In this document: positions 12,409 through 23,543 of the stretch, piece by piece
Layout: each line of letters begins with the position of its first letter
Numbering within the stretch: the stretch's first letter is position 1
Source: Scleromitrula shiraiana
Lineage: Eukaryota; Ascomycota; Leotiomycetes; Helotiales; Sclerotiniaceae
Assembly (NCBI GenBank): GCA_028455995.1
Contig: JABELC010000011.1
Location: forward strand, 248,001-312,000
Direction: 5' to 3'
Length of the DNA: 64,000 nucleotides
Notes under the pieces: generated by a model
What the model was told of the DNA's origin: nothing
Database searches by the model: none
The model's input: the letters and a program-made list of their open reading frames with translations, nothing else
Program-made: the position numbers and the translations under genes

Positions 12409-13795
12409 ATGAGTATGAACGAAGTACTTTTGGATTCAAATCTATCTCAGGAAATTTCAATTCAGATCGATGAGAATGAGGTAGCAGAGTTACACGAAAG
12501 TATCCTTGAATCACAATATTTCGATGCAAGTAGCATGGCACCCCTAAGTGCGGCCTCATTGTAAGCATTCTACCAAGAGGCATTCCATTATAATATATCC
12601 ATGGACTAGTAGTTGTAAAACAGATATATCTAATACCATTCCTAGGGCTGCTCTCAATAGACTCCGTACTTACAAACCACCTCCATTTGAGACAGTATGG
12701 AATCGGCTTCCTCTCAGTAGAAGAGCTGCCGTTCTAGTATTACTTTTTGCTGACAGGCGCGGCGACTTAAGAGTCGTGATTACCATGAGATCGAATACTC
12801 TCCGAAACTTCTCCGGTATACGATTTGAAACACCCGGTGAATGTATTTATTAAAGGATGAGAATTAACGATTACTAGGCCATGCAGCATTTCCTGGTGGA
12901 AAGGCCGATAGCCTCGACGAAACGCCATTTGAAATAGCTCGTCGAGAAGCATCCGAAGAAATAGGTCTTCCCCATGATGATAATAAAATACCTCCCCCAT
13001 TTAAACTAGAACATCTCTGTCAACTCCCCTTCAGTCTCGCAAAGACATCTCTAGCCGTGCGTCCCTGTGTTGCTTTTCTCCATTCCGATAACACAACGAC
13101 GGCAAATGGACGAGAGGCAAGTGTGGAAGATGACATGATACCGCGACTCGATGCGCGGGAGGTAGCCGCAGTATTCTCCGCTCCTTTTCATAATTTCTTG
13201 AGAATGGAAGATGAGGTGAGAAAGGAAGACGAACATGCATTGCCGGGGAAGAAGAGTGATTGGTATAGTGGAGCTTGGCATCAGTGGCATGAAACGAATT
13301 GGCGGATGCACAATTTTCATGTGCCGATTACGAATCAGAAGGTTTCGAAACCGAAGGTGAGAGAGGGTGGACAGGCATCTATTGCGGAGACTTTGGATGA
13401 GGAGGAGGAAGAGGGTTTGGCGAGGTATAGGGTTTGGGGAATGACGGCGAGGATGTTGGTTGGTGAGTTTGACTTGAAATCTCTGTGACCCACGGTTTAT
13501 CTAAGTGGGTGATCATTGACTTTTATTAGACGCGGCTAGAGTTGCATATGGAGAAGAACCAGAATTTGAGGTATTTTCTCTTACCACTGGCATGATAGAA
13601 CTTAGAACTGATAACAATTTACAGCACAATGCTCATCATGGAGACGAAGAATTGATTGCAACTTTGCAGGAGATGGGACGCCTTGAAGAGAAAGTACCGG
13701 GTAAGAAAGATTTAACAGATGTAGAGATTAGGGATGCACATGTGAGAGCAAGGTCAAGGTCAAGGTCAAAAGAGAAGTCTGGCGCCAAAATCTAA
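12409..13795 (+). CDS. Nudix hydrolase, CoA-diphosphatase type, candidate peroxisomal
   Basis: Five exons: 12409-12560, 12646-12815, 12878-13462, 13530-13570 and 13625-13795. They sum in frame to 372 aa. Introns have GTAAGC, GTATAC, GTGAGT and GTATTT donors. The segment TMRSNTLRNFSGHAAFPGG, completed by splicing, resembles the CoA-pyrophosphatase signature (RS..., R, G, FPGG). It is followed by the Nudix-box core with Glu122 and REASEEIGL at residues 130-138 (Glu131, Glu134 and Glu135 being likely metal ligands). The C-terminus is SRSRSKEKSGAKI*, and AKI fits the PTS1 consensus [SAC][KRH][LIM]. Together these suggest a peroxisomal CoA diphosphatase like yeast Pcd1 or mammalian NUDT7. A 120-residue stretch after the Nudix box is longer than in Pcd1. 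The start could be 12409 or the second ATG at 12415. It converges with NOP14. Confidence 0.85.
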
Positions 13796-13997
13796 TATAG
13801 ATCTGCGTCATGGTTTGCGTCATGATATTTAATATGATTAAGGAGACAGATACAACTCTTCGATTGTCTGATTCTGAGTTAGAGATCCGTGCAAAGCTGA
13901 AGGTAACAAGACTCTTTGATATATTAAGCAAGAAGTGGTAATACAATCAACCACATATTTACATGTTAGGATTATCCAGCCAATACAGTCAACCCAA

Positions 13998-16839
13998 TCA
14001 TCTCTTTCCCTTCTTTCTCCACTCCTTTTCTCTCTCGTAAGCATTAGATTCCTTCCCCTCTTCACCCTGAATCTCCGCAATGAGTCTCTTCATCTTCTTC
14101 TCATGCGCAGCATCCTTCTCCTTCTTCTGCCTCAAACTCTCCCTAGCAATAAAGTTCGAATCCTTACGCAACTCACGCATAGCACCCTTCCTCTCCTTCT
14201 TGTGCTCAGCACGTAGTTTAGCAGCTTCAGCACGTTCTCGATCAGGATCGTAGTGTTTATCTGGATTGAAGCCATCCTCAAATTTGGGTATGGACGTCTT
14301 GATGGCGAGAGGTCGATGGTGATGGAGTTCAAGGGGTCGACGAGCAAGATGAGCTAGTTTTAACATCCTATCGAGTTTCTCGGATGTTTTGCGTATGAAA
14401 GTCTATGAGGGATTAGTTAGCACCATGCGGTTAAAATCAAATATATAGTAAGACATACCAAACTGCTCTCAGGGAGTTTGGACTTGCAAGTCTTGCCTCC
14501 CAAATGTTTCAAGATTCTTAAAGCAGGTTCGAAAATTTCGGTAAATGCGGACTTTCCTGTCCATAGATCTGCGCTTGCATCTAAAATTCTGATGTTTGTT
14601 TCTAACAAGGAGACCTTCAAAGCCTCTTCATCTTCTGAAGATAGATCTTGTGCGACACAATCGTAAAAGTTGGTTTCTCGAGCCAAAACCGAAGGATCGT
14701 CTATGCGTACAGAGCTTTTTGGTTCGTGATATGGGAAGCAACCAGGAATCGTCGACGGCTTCACTGGTGCCAGAGCACATAATGTGTTCTCGATAAAACT
14801 TCCTACTTCAGGTGTATACCTCTTCGATAATCGCTGATATTGCAAACACAGAGTGCAAAGGTATGCGCCCATTGTATAATCTGATAGTGTCTGTGGGATT
14901 TTCTGGCCAAGATAACGACCTATGGTCAAAATGGCTGGGGTAACAACTTGATGGAAATGATCTGATGTTGGAAATATCGTTCCAATAGCAGTAAGAATCA
15001 CTAAGTCCCCACCCTTGAGAGCCAAAGCTCGGGATTCACTGATTTCTTCAAGATGTCTTCGAAAGGCGTTGGCAATTTCCAGAGGATAAGTTTTTGATAA
15101 AGAATGAATGTGGCGGATGATAGTCTCTAACACAGAGAAAGGGGGATGTTGAGGCTGGTTCGCTAGGTAAGATATATGTGAAACTAAAGCAACAGCGAAT
15201 TTGCCCAACTTTCCCTTATACTCAGAGTTGAGTTTAGGGTGATATAAGGCTCTGATGCGTTGCACAACGGTAGGTAAATCTAATAATTCAATGTTCTTTG
15301 TGATTTCGAGAAGTTCTTCGTGCGATTCCGGGCACGCAAATGTATAAGCAAGATTGCCATTAATCCCATTCTTAGCAGGGAGTTCCACTTCAGGGAGAGG
15401 AGCATTCGCGCCGGTCAAAAATTCGGGTCTTTTAGACTCTTCTTCTGTCAACAGGCCCTTGAGAAAATCGTCATCGCCATTCTCATCTTCATCTTCCTCT
15501 TCATCGGACGATTCTCCCTCAGACACTTCAATATCTGAACCACTTGCAACTAAATCATCGTCTATAACGAAGTCATCCTCGTCATCGGCACCCAACTCTG
15601 CCGCACTAGGGCGAATCTTGATACCAGCACCGAGTCCATAGTCTTCCTCTTCTTCTTCGAATTCGTCCTCATCGCCAGCAGCTGGCCGTGTGTTTTCTTC
15701 TTCGTCGCTTTCTTCAGCTATGCCTTCCATACGGCGTAATCTCTTTGCCTCTAGTTCTCGTAATCTTCTTGAATCTTGCTCGATCTTTTCGTCATCAGTT
15801 TTGGAACGTTCAGTAGGCTGCGATCGCTTGTCTTGTGCCATTTGTCTCATTCGTAAATCGTACTCCTTTTCCATTTTCTTACGATCTCCTCCATTCAACA
15901 TTGCTGCTCTTTCAGGATTCATACCAGGGATATCCGCAGGAGCCGCAGGCGCAGGCTTAGGAGCTATTCCGCGTAGTAGTTCATGAAGGTTTGGCAACTC
16001 CTTGTCTAATTCTTCTCGTAGATCTTCATCATCGTCTTTGGCTGCTTGGCGTTCATATTTATGCATTTTGGACTTAGCAATCAGTTCTTTCATAACTTCT
16101 TGCTTTGATTTTTTCCTCTCAGGTAGGTTGGAACTCTCCTCTTCGTCATTATCCGAGGCTCCTGAATCCGACCCTCGACGGCGTTTTCGTGCTTGTCTCT
16201 CCTCATCCGATTCGTGGTCCTCAGCATCTGATAACTCTAATCCTTCCTCCTCGAAATCATCACGAATTGTAGGTCCATCTAATGAGAGAGATTGCCCCAT
16301 GTGAGTAAGCTCGCCAGGCATTTCATCATCCTCGAGGTCAAAGACAGAGTTATTCTTATGTCCTCTCTGCTTCTCTTGTGTAAAACGTTCAAGCATCTTG
16401 TCTTCCGGAGCCATTGTAGGGTCGTTTTCACCAAATCTCTTATCTATTATACCTCCAACTCGATTTCTGCTTTGCATCTCCACAAGCAAAGTTTTACGTC
16501 GCTATGGGAACATTAGTAGAATTCTATTTCGATTGTTAATGAACGCACATTCTCTTCACCTAGACCCTTCGCAACACCTGGTCTTTTGATACCCTTGGAG
16601 ATCCTTCCACTAAGTGTTTTATTGCTTGTGACTTCGAATTTGGGAGCTTTAGATTGCTTGATCTCGAACGGATTGAATTGTTCTCGAATGCCAGTGAGGG
16701 CCACACTCCTTCGAATCTTCTTTTCCTTATTTGCACCATTTTGGGCATTTTGTTTCTTTTGCTTCTTCGATTGCTGGGGACCAACAATACCTTGATCTCG
16801 AAGAGAGGCTTTTAACCTCTTGAGCTGTGAGGGAGGCAT
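13998..16839 (-). CDS. NOP14: Nucleolar complex protein 14 (SSU processome)
   Basis: Homologue of Nop14, needed for 18S rRNA maturation and 40S assembly in the nucleolus. Three exons: 16839-16549, 16501-14459 and 14402-13998. Introns of 47 and 56 nt (donors GTGCGT and GTATGT) join in phase 0 to give 912 aa, typical for fungal Nop14. The start MPPSQLKRLKASLRD is the family N-terminus. Splicing restores GLGEENRRKTLLVEMQ, then RFGENDPTMAPEDKMLERF. Residues ~180-460 carry long Asp/Glu-rich and basic tracts. The C-terminus is the expected Lys/Arg/Glu-rich helix ending KKGKR. Long open frames antisense to the acidic tracts are composition artefacts. It is divergent from the gene starting at 17084 (245 bp apart), a plausible shared promoter. 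Confidence 0.96.
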
Positions 16840-17083
16840 TTTGATATTTTGGGTCAATCAACCAGATCTATTGCGAAATAACAACCAGACAATCTTCATC
16901 TAATTTTTAGACATGAACTTTTTTTTATCGCCTAGTCTTATCACAAACACCTTACTCAATGAGGTGGTTTTGCCTTGATTCACCGCCCGATAAGATTTCT
17001 ATTCCGTAGATTGCAACTGTCAAAAGGTCAAAATGTCGACTACATTTCTACCACATCAACAAATGTAGTATTACTCAATAATC

Positions 17084-18078
17084 ATGGCGATAACATCGCT
17101 CTTGAGTCATGAACGCCTGCTCACCTTAAGTTTAGGACTTACTTCCTGTGCTTTGTTGGAGCTTATGAGACGCATGCTTATACACTACCGAGATGTAGCT
17201 ATCATACCACCAGTAGAAAACAAACCGCACCACATCAGCCAGGAGAGCGAAGACTCCTTGAAACTTAGCACATTGGACAAGCTTTTAAATAATCCTAATT
17301 ATGGGATTCAAGAAACTGCTGCGATTATAATACTGGAACGCGCCATCAGCGATACTGCCACAGTTGATACCCTCCTCTGGTATATCACCCGTCCAAATCA
17401 TGATGCACGCGAGCGGGGAATAAGGGCTCTGGCTATGATTTTAAGCAATTGTATGTATCTTTATTCTCTCATCGTCACAGACCTTTCCGCTGAACACAAT
17501 TTGTAGCAACGGCTACCTTCCTTCACAAACCGAAAACGTATCGAGCACTTGTGAAGTCTCTAGAATATTCCATTAAAGATTACGAACACGCTACATATGA
17601 TCCTGACTGGGATAATTGGCACCTACGCGATGTGACAGAGCTGGGTTGCCTTATTATTATTAGCCAACTGATTCATAAATTCGATGTCGATGAACTTTTA
17701 GAAGCTGGGTTTGTGGAACGTTGGCTTGGGAAGGAACCTTGGGGTGAAAACGATGGCGAGCGTCAACGCAATTTCACGGATTCACTCCACAAGGACACAA
17801 GACTAGCTCACATTCTCCTACCTTTATTGCGACACGAAAAAGGAAGACAGCGGTTGGCGAATGTAAAGCTCATACCTCAAGAAGCCGTAGAGGGTTTGAA
17901 AGAGAAAATTGATGCAGCTACTGCTGAGGACATTATCAATGAAATCCGAAGACCAAGGGATCAGAGTACAGCAGAAGGGCTCCTAAGAAGGCGTAATCGG
18001 GAAGCTATGGTTTTGAATGATGGTACAAGGCCATTTGGGAGAGATGATATAATACAACGTGAGCCGACCGGTACATGA
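17084..18078 (+). CDS. Unknown protein, N-terminal hydrophobic helix plus alpha-helical repeat-like body
   Basis: Exons 17084-17450 and 17507-18078. The 56-nt intron has a GTATGT donor and TTGTAG acceptor, and the frame closes at 312 aa. An N-terminal hydrophobic stretch (about residues 12-28) could be a membrane anchor. The rest is helical, with leucine/isoleucine spacing reminiscent of ARM/HEAT folds (for example NYGIQETAAIIILERAI), then a charged C-terminal part rich in Arg/Glu. I do not recognise a named family. The good intron, codon use and full-length frame support a real gene. It shares a 245-bp divergent intergenic region with NOP14. Confidence 0.75.
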
Positions 18079-18887
18079 AGTAAATATATGTATGGTTGGA
18101 GTAGTCATAACTGTTAAACCGGTGACCTTCGGTACCTAGATAGAACTAGTACTTATACTTTTATAAGTTATTAGAGCAGTATATGCTCATTGAGCAATTT
18201 GAGGGGTTCTTGAATAATGAAAGAATAATTATCACATTGTACGTACCAACGTTATCTGCGTTATCCGCGTTATCTGTACTCAATCAATTTATAACATTTA
18301 CATACCGGTACATTGAGCGCCAATGACAACGACTTTTCTTTTCGTATTGAAGTCACAAGCAAAGATTTCTATGTACCTGCATTCTTGCAAGGATTATTTC
18401 GTACCTAGGTAGTTCATCCTGGCAACAACACGTCTCTGTCGGACGAGCAACGAAAAGAACCCCAGACTTGCGCATGCCAAACTGCAAGCCATAATAATCA
18501 TCTGAACCTGAGTATTGAGGAAAATTCCCCTATCAAACCTAGATGGAAAGAGAATCGATATGAGGGGACCTATACTCGAGTATTTCTCCCGGATAAGAAG
18601 CTTTTTCCGCAGTCCAATTAATATTCTCTCGATTTGCTATAAGAATATTGAATTGAGTTGAGTGTGTTTGATTGCGTTCTAATAAAATATCGCTAAAGTA
18701 TATTATATGAGAGAGATATATCCGGCCATACCATGGACAGTCAAATTACTGATAAATTACTTTGGTCTGTCAAATCAAATCAAGTAGAAAAGGTCTTTTT
18801 CTAGAAGCATTGATCACAAGAAGATACTTGTATTAAAGATCTCTTGGAGGGGGGCAATACTGATGAATAGGATGGGATGAATTCACT

Positions 18888-18935
18888 GGGACAACTTATA
18901 GGACAACTTATGGGACAACTTATGGGACAACTTAT
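18888..18935. repeat. 12-bp tandem repeat, 4 copies
   Basis: Four contiguous copies of GGGACAACTTAT, the second with an A for the first G. 48 bp in total, outside any gene. Confidence 0.95.
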
Positions 18936-19370
18936 AGTAAAGTAGTAGAAGGGTTTTCCGGCAAGGCTTTCTTCAATGTTTTTGATTTGGTTAATGACGA
19001 CTTGGTCACCCCTTATCTACTTTTAGAATACTTTTAGAATTATGGTTCTAACAGTAGAATGGGATGGATAATAGTTTGTGGAAGCTTCACAATTGTGTTC
19101 GGGATTTCTTCCATTCAGAATGAGAAGATGAAATGACTTACAGAGTCAGGAATGGAGGGAACCACAATTCAGAATAGATCATGCCATCATTGGTTATTGG
19201 TTATAAAGAGTTGGTATTTTTATCTTCTCACATCTCACCGTATCATGATACTTTTGATACATGACAGGGATTTGGATGAATGTATGTACATAATATCTAA
19301 TAACATACATAACAATACATATGTACCTGTCTACCCCCTACTGCATCTTCCTTTCTCCTGCAGCTGTTGC

Positions 19371-19410
19371 TCTTCTCTCTCTCCCCCCCTCTTCCCCCCC
19401 CTCTCTCTCT
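19371..19410. repeat. Polypyrimidine CT/C-rich tract
   Basis: A 40-nt stretch of only C and T with two C7-8 runs. It lies ~600 bp upstream of the CAP-Gly start codon. CT-rich tracts are common near fungal transcription starts, but the role here is unproven. Confidence 0.8.
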
Positions 19411-19690
19411 GTTGCTATCCGCTCCGGTCTTTTCCTCTCTATATCTCTAGTTTTCGTACTTGAATGACGAATAGGTACATACTTAAGATTTGTACCTACC
19501 TACCAACCTCCCCCTTCCCTCCTTCCCTCCTACCCACCAGTATTCCTTCTCTTTCCCATCTCTCCTTCCTTCCCAGTGCTCAGAGATAACATTCTAAAAG
19601 CACTTTTTAATAATCTTTAATAATTTAACATTACTTTCTTTACAATTGGTATCAATCACTTAGGAGAGACACCCATACCGGTATAACCCA

Positions 19691-19725
19691 TTCATTCATC
19701 CATCCATCCATACATACATACATAC
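19691..19725. repeat. Tetranucleotide repeat (TTCA/TCCA/TACA)
   Basis: About nine 4-nt units, TTCA grading into TCCA and then TACA, in the leader region of the CAP-Gly gene. Confidence 0.9.
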
Positions 19726-20004
19726 CAAACGGACAGACATACTCGTATTTTCCAAGAACAACTATTTAATTACCTTTATCACTCTCTATATACCTACTTA
19801 TACCTACTTATTCGATATATGCATACATACCTTATATGAACAGGTCCCGCAGGTATCAAAACAAAGTCCGACATTATTGTACAATAGAAAATTGAGAATC
19901 ATTGATTGGTTGTTGATTTTTATTCAAGTTGTGAGGGGGTGTTTTTGTGTTTTGGCTACAGTAAACAAAATAATTTATTAGGTACAAAATTTCAGGCAGT
20001 ACAA

Positions 20005-22716
20005 ATGTCATCGCATTTGCGATCGACCCCAAAACGGTCACCAAAAAAAGTACCTTCCTTTGCAAAAATTGGAGTTTCAACTACTAAATCTACTCCAAAT
20101 CTCAACGCTGCTTATAATAGTTCGTTGTTACAGACTACCGTCCCAGCTTTACCTAACTTGAATAACGGCTTCGACTTCGGACTAAATAATAATAAGTCTC
20201 CAAAACCGCCTCTACCGCGACAAGCATCACTCGCGTCCCTTACTTCAGGTTCCCTCGCAGCTATACCAGATGCAAGTAAAAGATACCCACTCTCGACAGT
20301 ATTTGATGAAGATATTCCAACAATAGGCAATATGCCACCATATACACCCTCTCGTTTTGCTGGTGGATCGGAGGAATTGGAGGTAGGAGATTGGGTTGAT
20401 GTTCCTGGTAACATGCATGGCACAGTCAAATTTGTTGGAAGTGTTCAAGGAAAGAAGGGTATATTTGCTGGAGTTGAGCTGAGTGAAGAATTTGCGGTGA
20501 AGGGGAAGAACAATGGCGATGTTGATGGGTAAGACATATGAATCAACATGCTCTAGTGTACCGGGACTGATGTGTAGTACAGAATTCATTACTTTTCGAC
20601 AAATACCGATGGTGCTGGAATATTCCTTCCAGTAGGCAGAGCAACAAGACGCAGTCCACCATCATCTCACGAAGGGTCGTTCCCACTGACACCCTCATCA
20701 CCGTCTATAAGTAACCAGAATGGCGGATTGGCATCAAGTATATGGACTCCACCAACTCCCTCTTTACCGAAGTTTAGTCAATCAGTTGGCCCAGGAAGAG
20801 CACCAAGCCCATTTGTCAAAAAGACTCGTCCGTCTGCGGCACGTCCAGAATCACCCGCACGAAGGCCTGCTACCATAAGACCGTCGCTCAATACACCTCA
20901 ACCAATAGCTACTTCAGGTCTTGCATCTTCGAGATATGCAAGTCCTGTGCCTACGAATTTCGGACAGAGTGTGAGAGGTACACACGACTCTAAGAGCACG
21001 AATAAGAGAGGTGGAAACACACCAAGAAATGGTTTTAGACCTCCCCGAAGTGCCTCAGGATTTGTTACTGGATCTGGACCTACGCCCTTCAGTGATGAAG
21101 ATGGCACTCCCATTGGGGTTCAACGCGCGAAAACCAATGGAAGCATAAGTTCAGTATCTTCATTTAATGCAAAATTACGACCTGTCTCGCGCACGACTTC
21201 TCGAGCTACAGATGATGAGCTTGATCGTTTGCGAGGCCAGCTGGAGGATCGCGATAGGCAGCTAAGAGAACAAGCTTCGACTTTAGCAGAAATGGAGCAC
21301 AGTCTCAATGAAGTTCAAACGTTAATGAACAACGATGGTGCAATTGGTGGCAACAGACACAATCGAGGCAGTATGGAGGACAAAGATGCATCACAATTAC
21401 GAATAATACTTCGGGAGAAAAACGAGAAGATAGCTATGTTAACTGCTGAATTTGATGCCCATCGAGCAGATTTCAGAAGTACAATAGATACACTCGAGTT
21501 GGCCAGTACTGAAACCGAACGTGTATACGAGAAGCGAGTCGAAGATTTAATGATGGAAGTAAGAGAAATGCAGGAGCGAACCGAAGATGTGGATAGTGTT
21601 GCCCGACAGCTCAAGCAACTCGAGGAGCTCGTTCAAGAACTTGAAGAAGGACTTGAGGATGCCAGACGAGGTGAAGCTGAAGCTCGTGGAGAGGTTGAGT
21701 TCTTACGTGGAGAAGTTGAAAGAACGCGTTCTGAACTTCGCCGCGAGCGTGAGAAAACTGCCGCCGCTATTAGTAGTGCGAGTGCCAGTACAAATGGGGA
21801 TATGGGGGCGCTTTCCAAGGAGCTCCAACAAAGGGACGATGAGATTCGAGGTTTAAAAGCTATTATCCATTCACTCAGTCGAGACGCCATACCTGAGAGT
21901 TCATCCCCGACCGATATGGATAAAACTCTAACTCTAAATCATCGACCGGGCCTCAATGGAACTAAACAAGAAAGCAATACAGCAGTTTCTACAGAGGATC
22001 GACTTGCACGCGAGAAATTGGAGCGTGAAGTGACCGAGTTACGTGCGGCCATACAATCGAAAGACAATAAGGAGGAGCAAATGGAACGGGAATTAGAGGG
22101 ATTAAGGAGAGCCAGTGTCAGTAGCCCTGCAAACAACCGTGCGAGCGCCATGAGTACCGGAACTGTGACGCAAGATAGGAATTCACTCCGTGATTCTAAA
22201 GGTAGCTGGCGCGACCGCGAAGGAGCTCCCGGGGCACATAAACTAACTTTGGAAACAATGCCGGAAAGCGATGCCTACTCTTCTGCTGCCGAAAGTTTCT
22301 GTGAGCTATGTGAGACTTCTGGTCACGATATCCTCACATGCACCAATATGTTTAGTCCTGGTGGACATTCTAGAACCATCTCTGCACCACCGGGGCCACC
22401 GGCACCGCCAAAACAACAGCACCAACGAGCGGATAGCAATTTCATGGACGGTCTGAGATTCTCACCCAAACCTCCGCAGGATGAATACAAACCACTCCCG
22501 CTCTCACCCATAAAGAAATTACCCGAGCCAGAGCCCGAAGCAGAAGTTGAAGTTGAAAATAAAGCCGCGACCCCTGTTCGAATCGCTCCTAATCCAATGG
22601 AGTCGGGCCCTGTGGCTGGTAAGGAGAGTGGTGTTATAAATATGGATAAGTGGTGTGGCGTTTGTGAGCGAGAGGGTCATGATAGTATTGATTGCCCCTT
22701 TGAGGATGATTTTTAA
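20005..22716 (+). CDS. CAP-Gly microtubule plus-end protein (CLIP-170/Tip1/Bik1-like) with two zinc knuckles
   Basis: Exons 20005-20528 and 20583-22716. The 54-nt intron (GTAAGA donor, TACAG acceptor) gives 885 aa in frame. A disordered Ser/Pro N-terminus precedes one CAP-Gly domain (about residues 127-200), with VGDWVDVPG, GTVKFVG, KGIFAGVEL and GKNNGDVDG, completed across the junction by IHYFSTNTDGAGIFLPVGR. Residues ~350-690 are long coiled coil. Two CCHC zinc knuckles follow: CELCETSGHDILTC (~749-762) and CGVCEREGHDSIDC (~866-879), the second almost at the C-terminus (ending EDDF). This is the CLIP-170 order: CAP-Gly, coiled coil, metal-binding tail. CLIP family proteins track growing microtubule ends and recruit dynein/dynactin. 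An in-frame TTG at 19906 is not used; ATG 20005 is preferred. Confidence 0.93.
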
Positions 22717-22797
22717 TTGCTTATTATTACTACTTGAAGTCGGGGATAAGGGGAAGAAGTGGGGAGTGGATGGATAATGATTATTACACCGCTTTAT

Positions 22798-22821
22798 ATC
22801 ACATCACATCACATCACATCA
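22798..22821. repeat. Pentanucleotide repeat (ACATC)n
   Basis: Four perfect ACATC units with partial units on either side, just after the CAP-Gly stop codon. Confidence 0.9.
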
Positions 22822-23038
22822 GGATACAACACACATATACACAAATACCACAAGATTTCCCTCTTTCAGTTACCCATACATACGCTGCAGAACTGAGAGT
22901 AGTGTAGCGTTCATTGCACTCATCGCATTGCATTGCATGGAGCGAAGCGTCATTATCATCCGTTGCAGTATACCCTTTTCCTTTTTAGTAATTTTCTTGT
23001 TGTCTTTTATAGGTTATGGTTGGTTGGTTGGGTGGGAG

Positions 23039-23060
23039 AGATAGATAGATAGATAGATAG
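23039..23060. repeat. Tetranucleotide repeat (AGAT)n
   Basis: About five AGAT units between convergent genes. Confidence 0.9.
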
Positions 23061-23269
23061 GAGAAGAGTAACGCAAAAAAGTGGGATGAATATGAAGGAT
23101 GAAAAGATGAAAAGATGAAGAATAGATAATAAAGAATGAATTCTATTATGATGAATGGAATGACAGAATAGGATAGCTTTAAGAGAGGGAGTCGGTATTT
23201 ACTATACTGGCTGGGTGGATCGTCGTTCATGATTATGGATTATGTAGTATAGGATGATGTTGGCAAGGC

Positions 23270-23303
23270 AATTCAATTCAATTCAATTCAATTCAATTCA
23301 ATT
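23270..23303. repeat. Pentanucleotide repeat (ATTCA)6
   Basis: Six perfect ATTCA copies plus partial ends, in the 3' flank of the peptidase gene. Confidence 0.95.
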
Positions 23304-23543
23304 GGGATACAGTTTACAAATACTCGAATATTGATGCAACAAATGAATAGTTCATAACTTTTCGTGATGTGCCGACTCCTTATTTTCGTTTCGCTATGAT
23401 TGTTCGACTTTCATTCGTTCATTTATCATTAGCCATCCATGCATGGCATGCTTCAAAGGCTCGCTCGCTATATATCATACGCTGCATGTGCTCATCTCTT
23501 CATCGATCCATCATATCATACGCCAGGCATACAAAACCTCGCT

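Larger units (their letters stand above)
18079..20004. other. Long intergenic / 5' UTR region with simple repeats
   Basis: About 1.9 kb upstream of the CAP-Gly gene. Holds a 12-bp tandem array (18888-18935), a polypyrimidine block (19371-19410), TTCA/CATC/CATA repeats (19691-19725) and duplicated TATACCTACT units (~19789-19810). No supported ORF. The pyrimidine-rich stretch and AT-rich leader probably form the promoter and 5' UTR of the gene at 20005. Confidence 0.6.
22717..23543. other. Convergent intergenic region with microsatellites
   Basis: 3' flanks of the CAP-Gly gene and of the peptidase gene. Contains an ACATC repeat (22798-22821), CATTG repeats (~22924-22937), an AGAT repeat (23039-23060) and an ATTCA repeat (23271-23300). 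No supported ORF. Confidence 0.6.

Noticed and set aside
15320..16304. Several Ser-rich plus-strand frames
   Set aside because: Antisense to the Asp/Glu-rich tracts of NOP14; low-complexity artefacts.
19906..20004. N-terminal extension of the CAP-Gly protein
   Set aside because: The frame is open but begins at TTG; the first ATG in frame is 20005.
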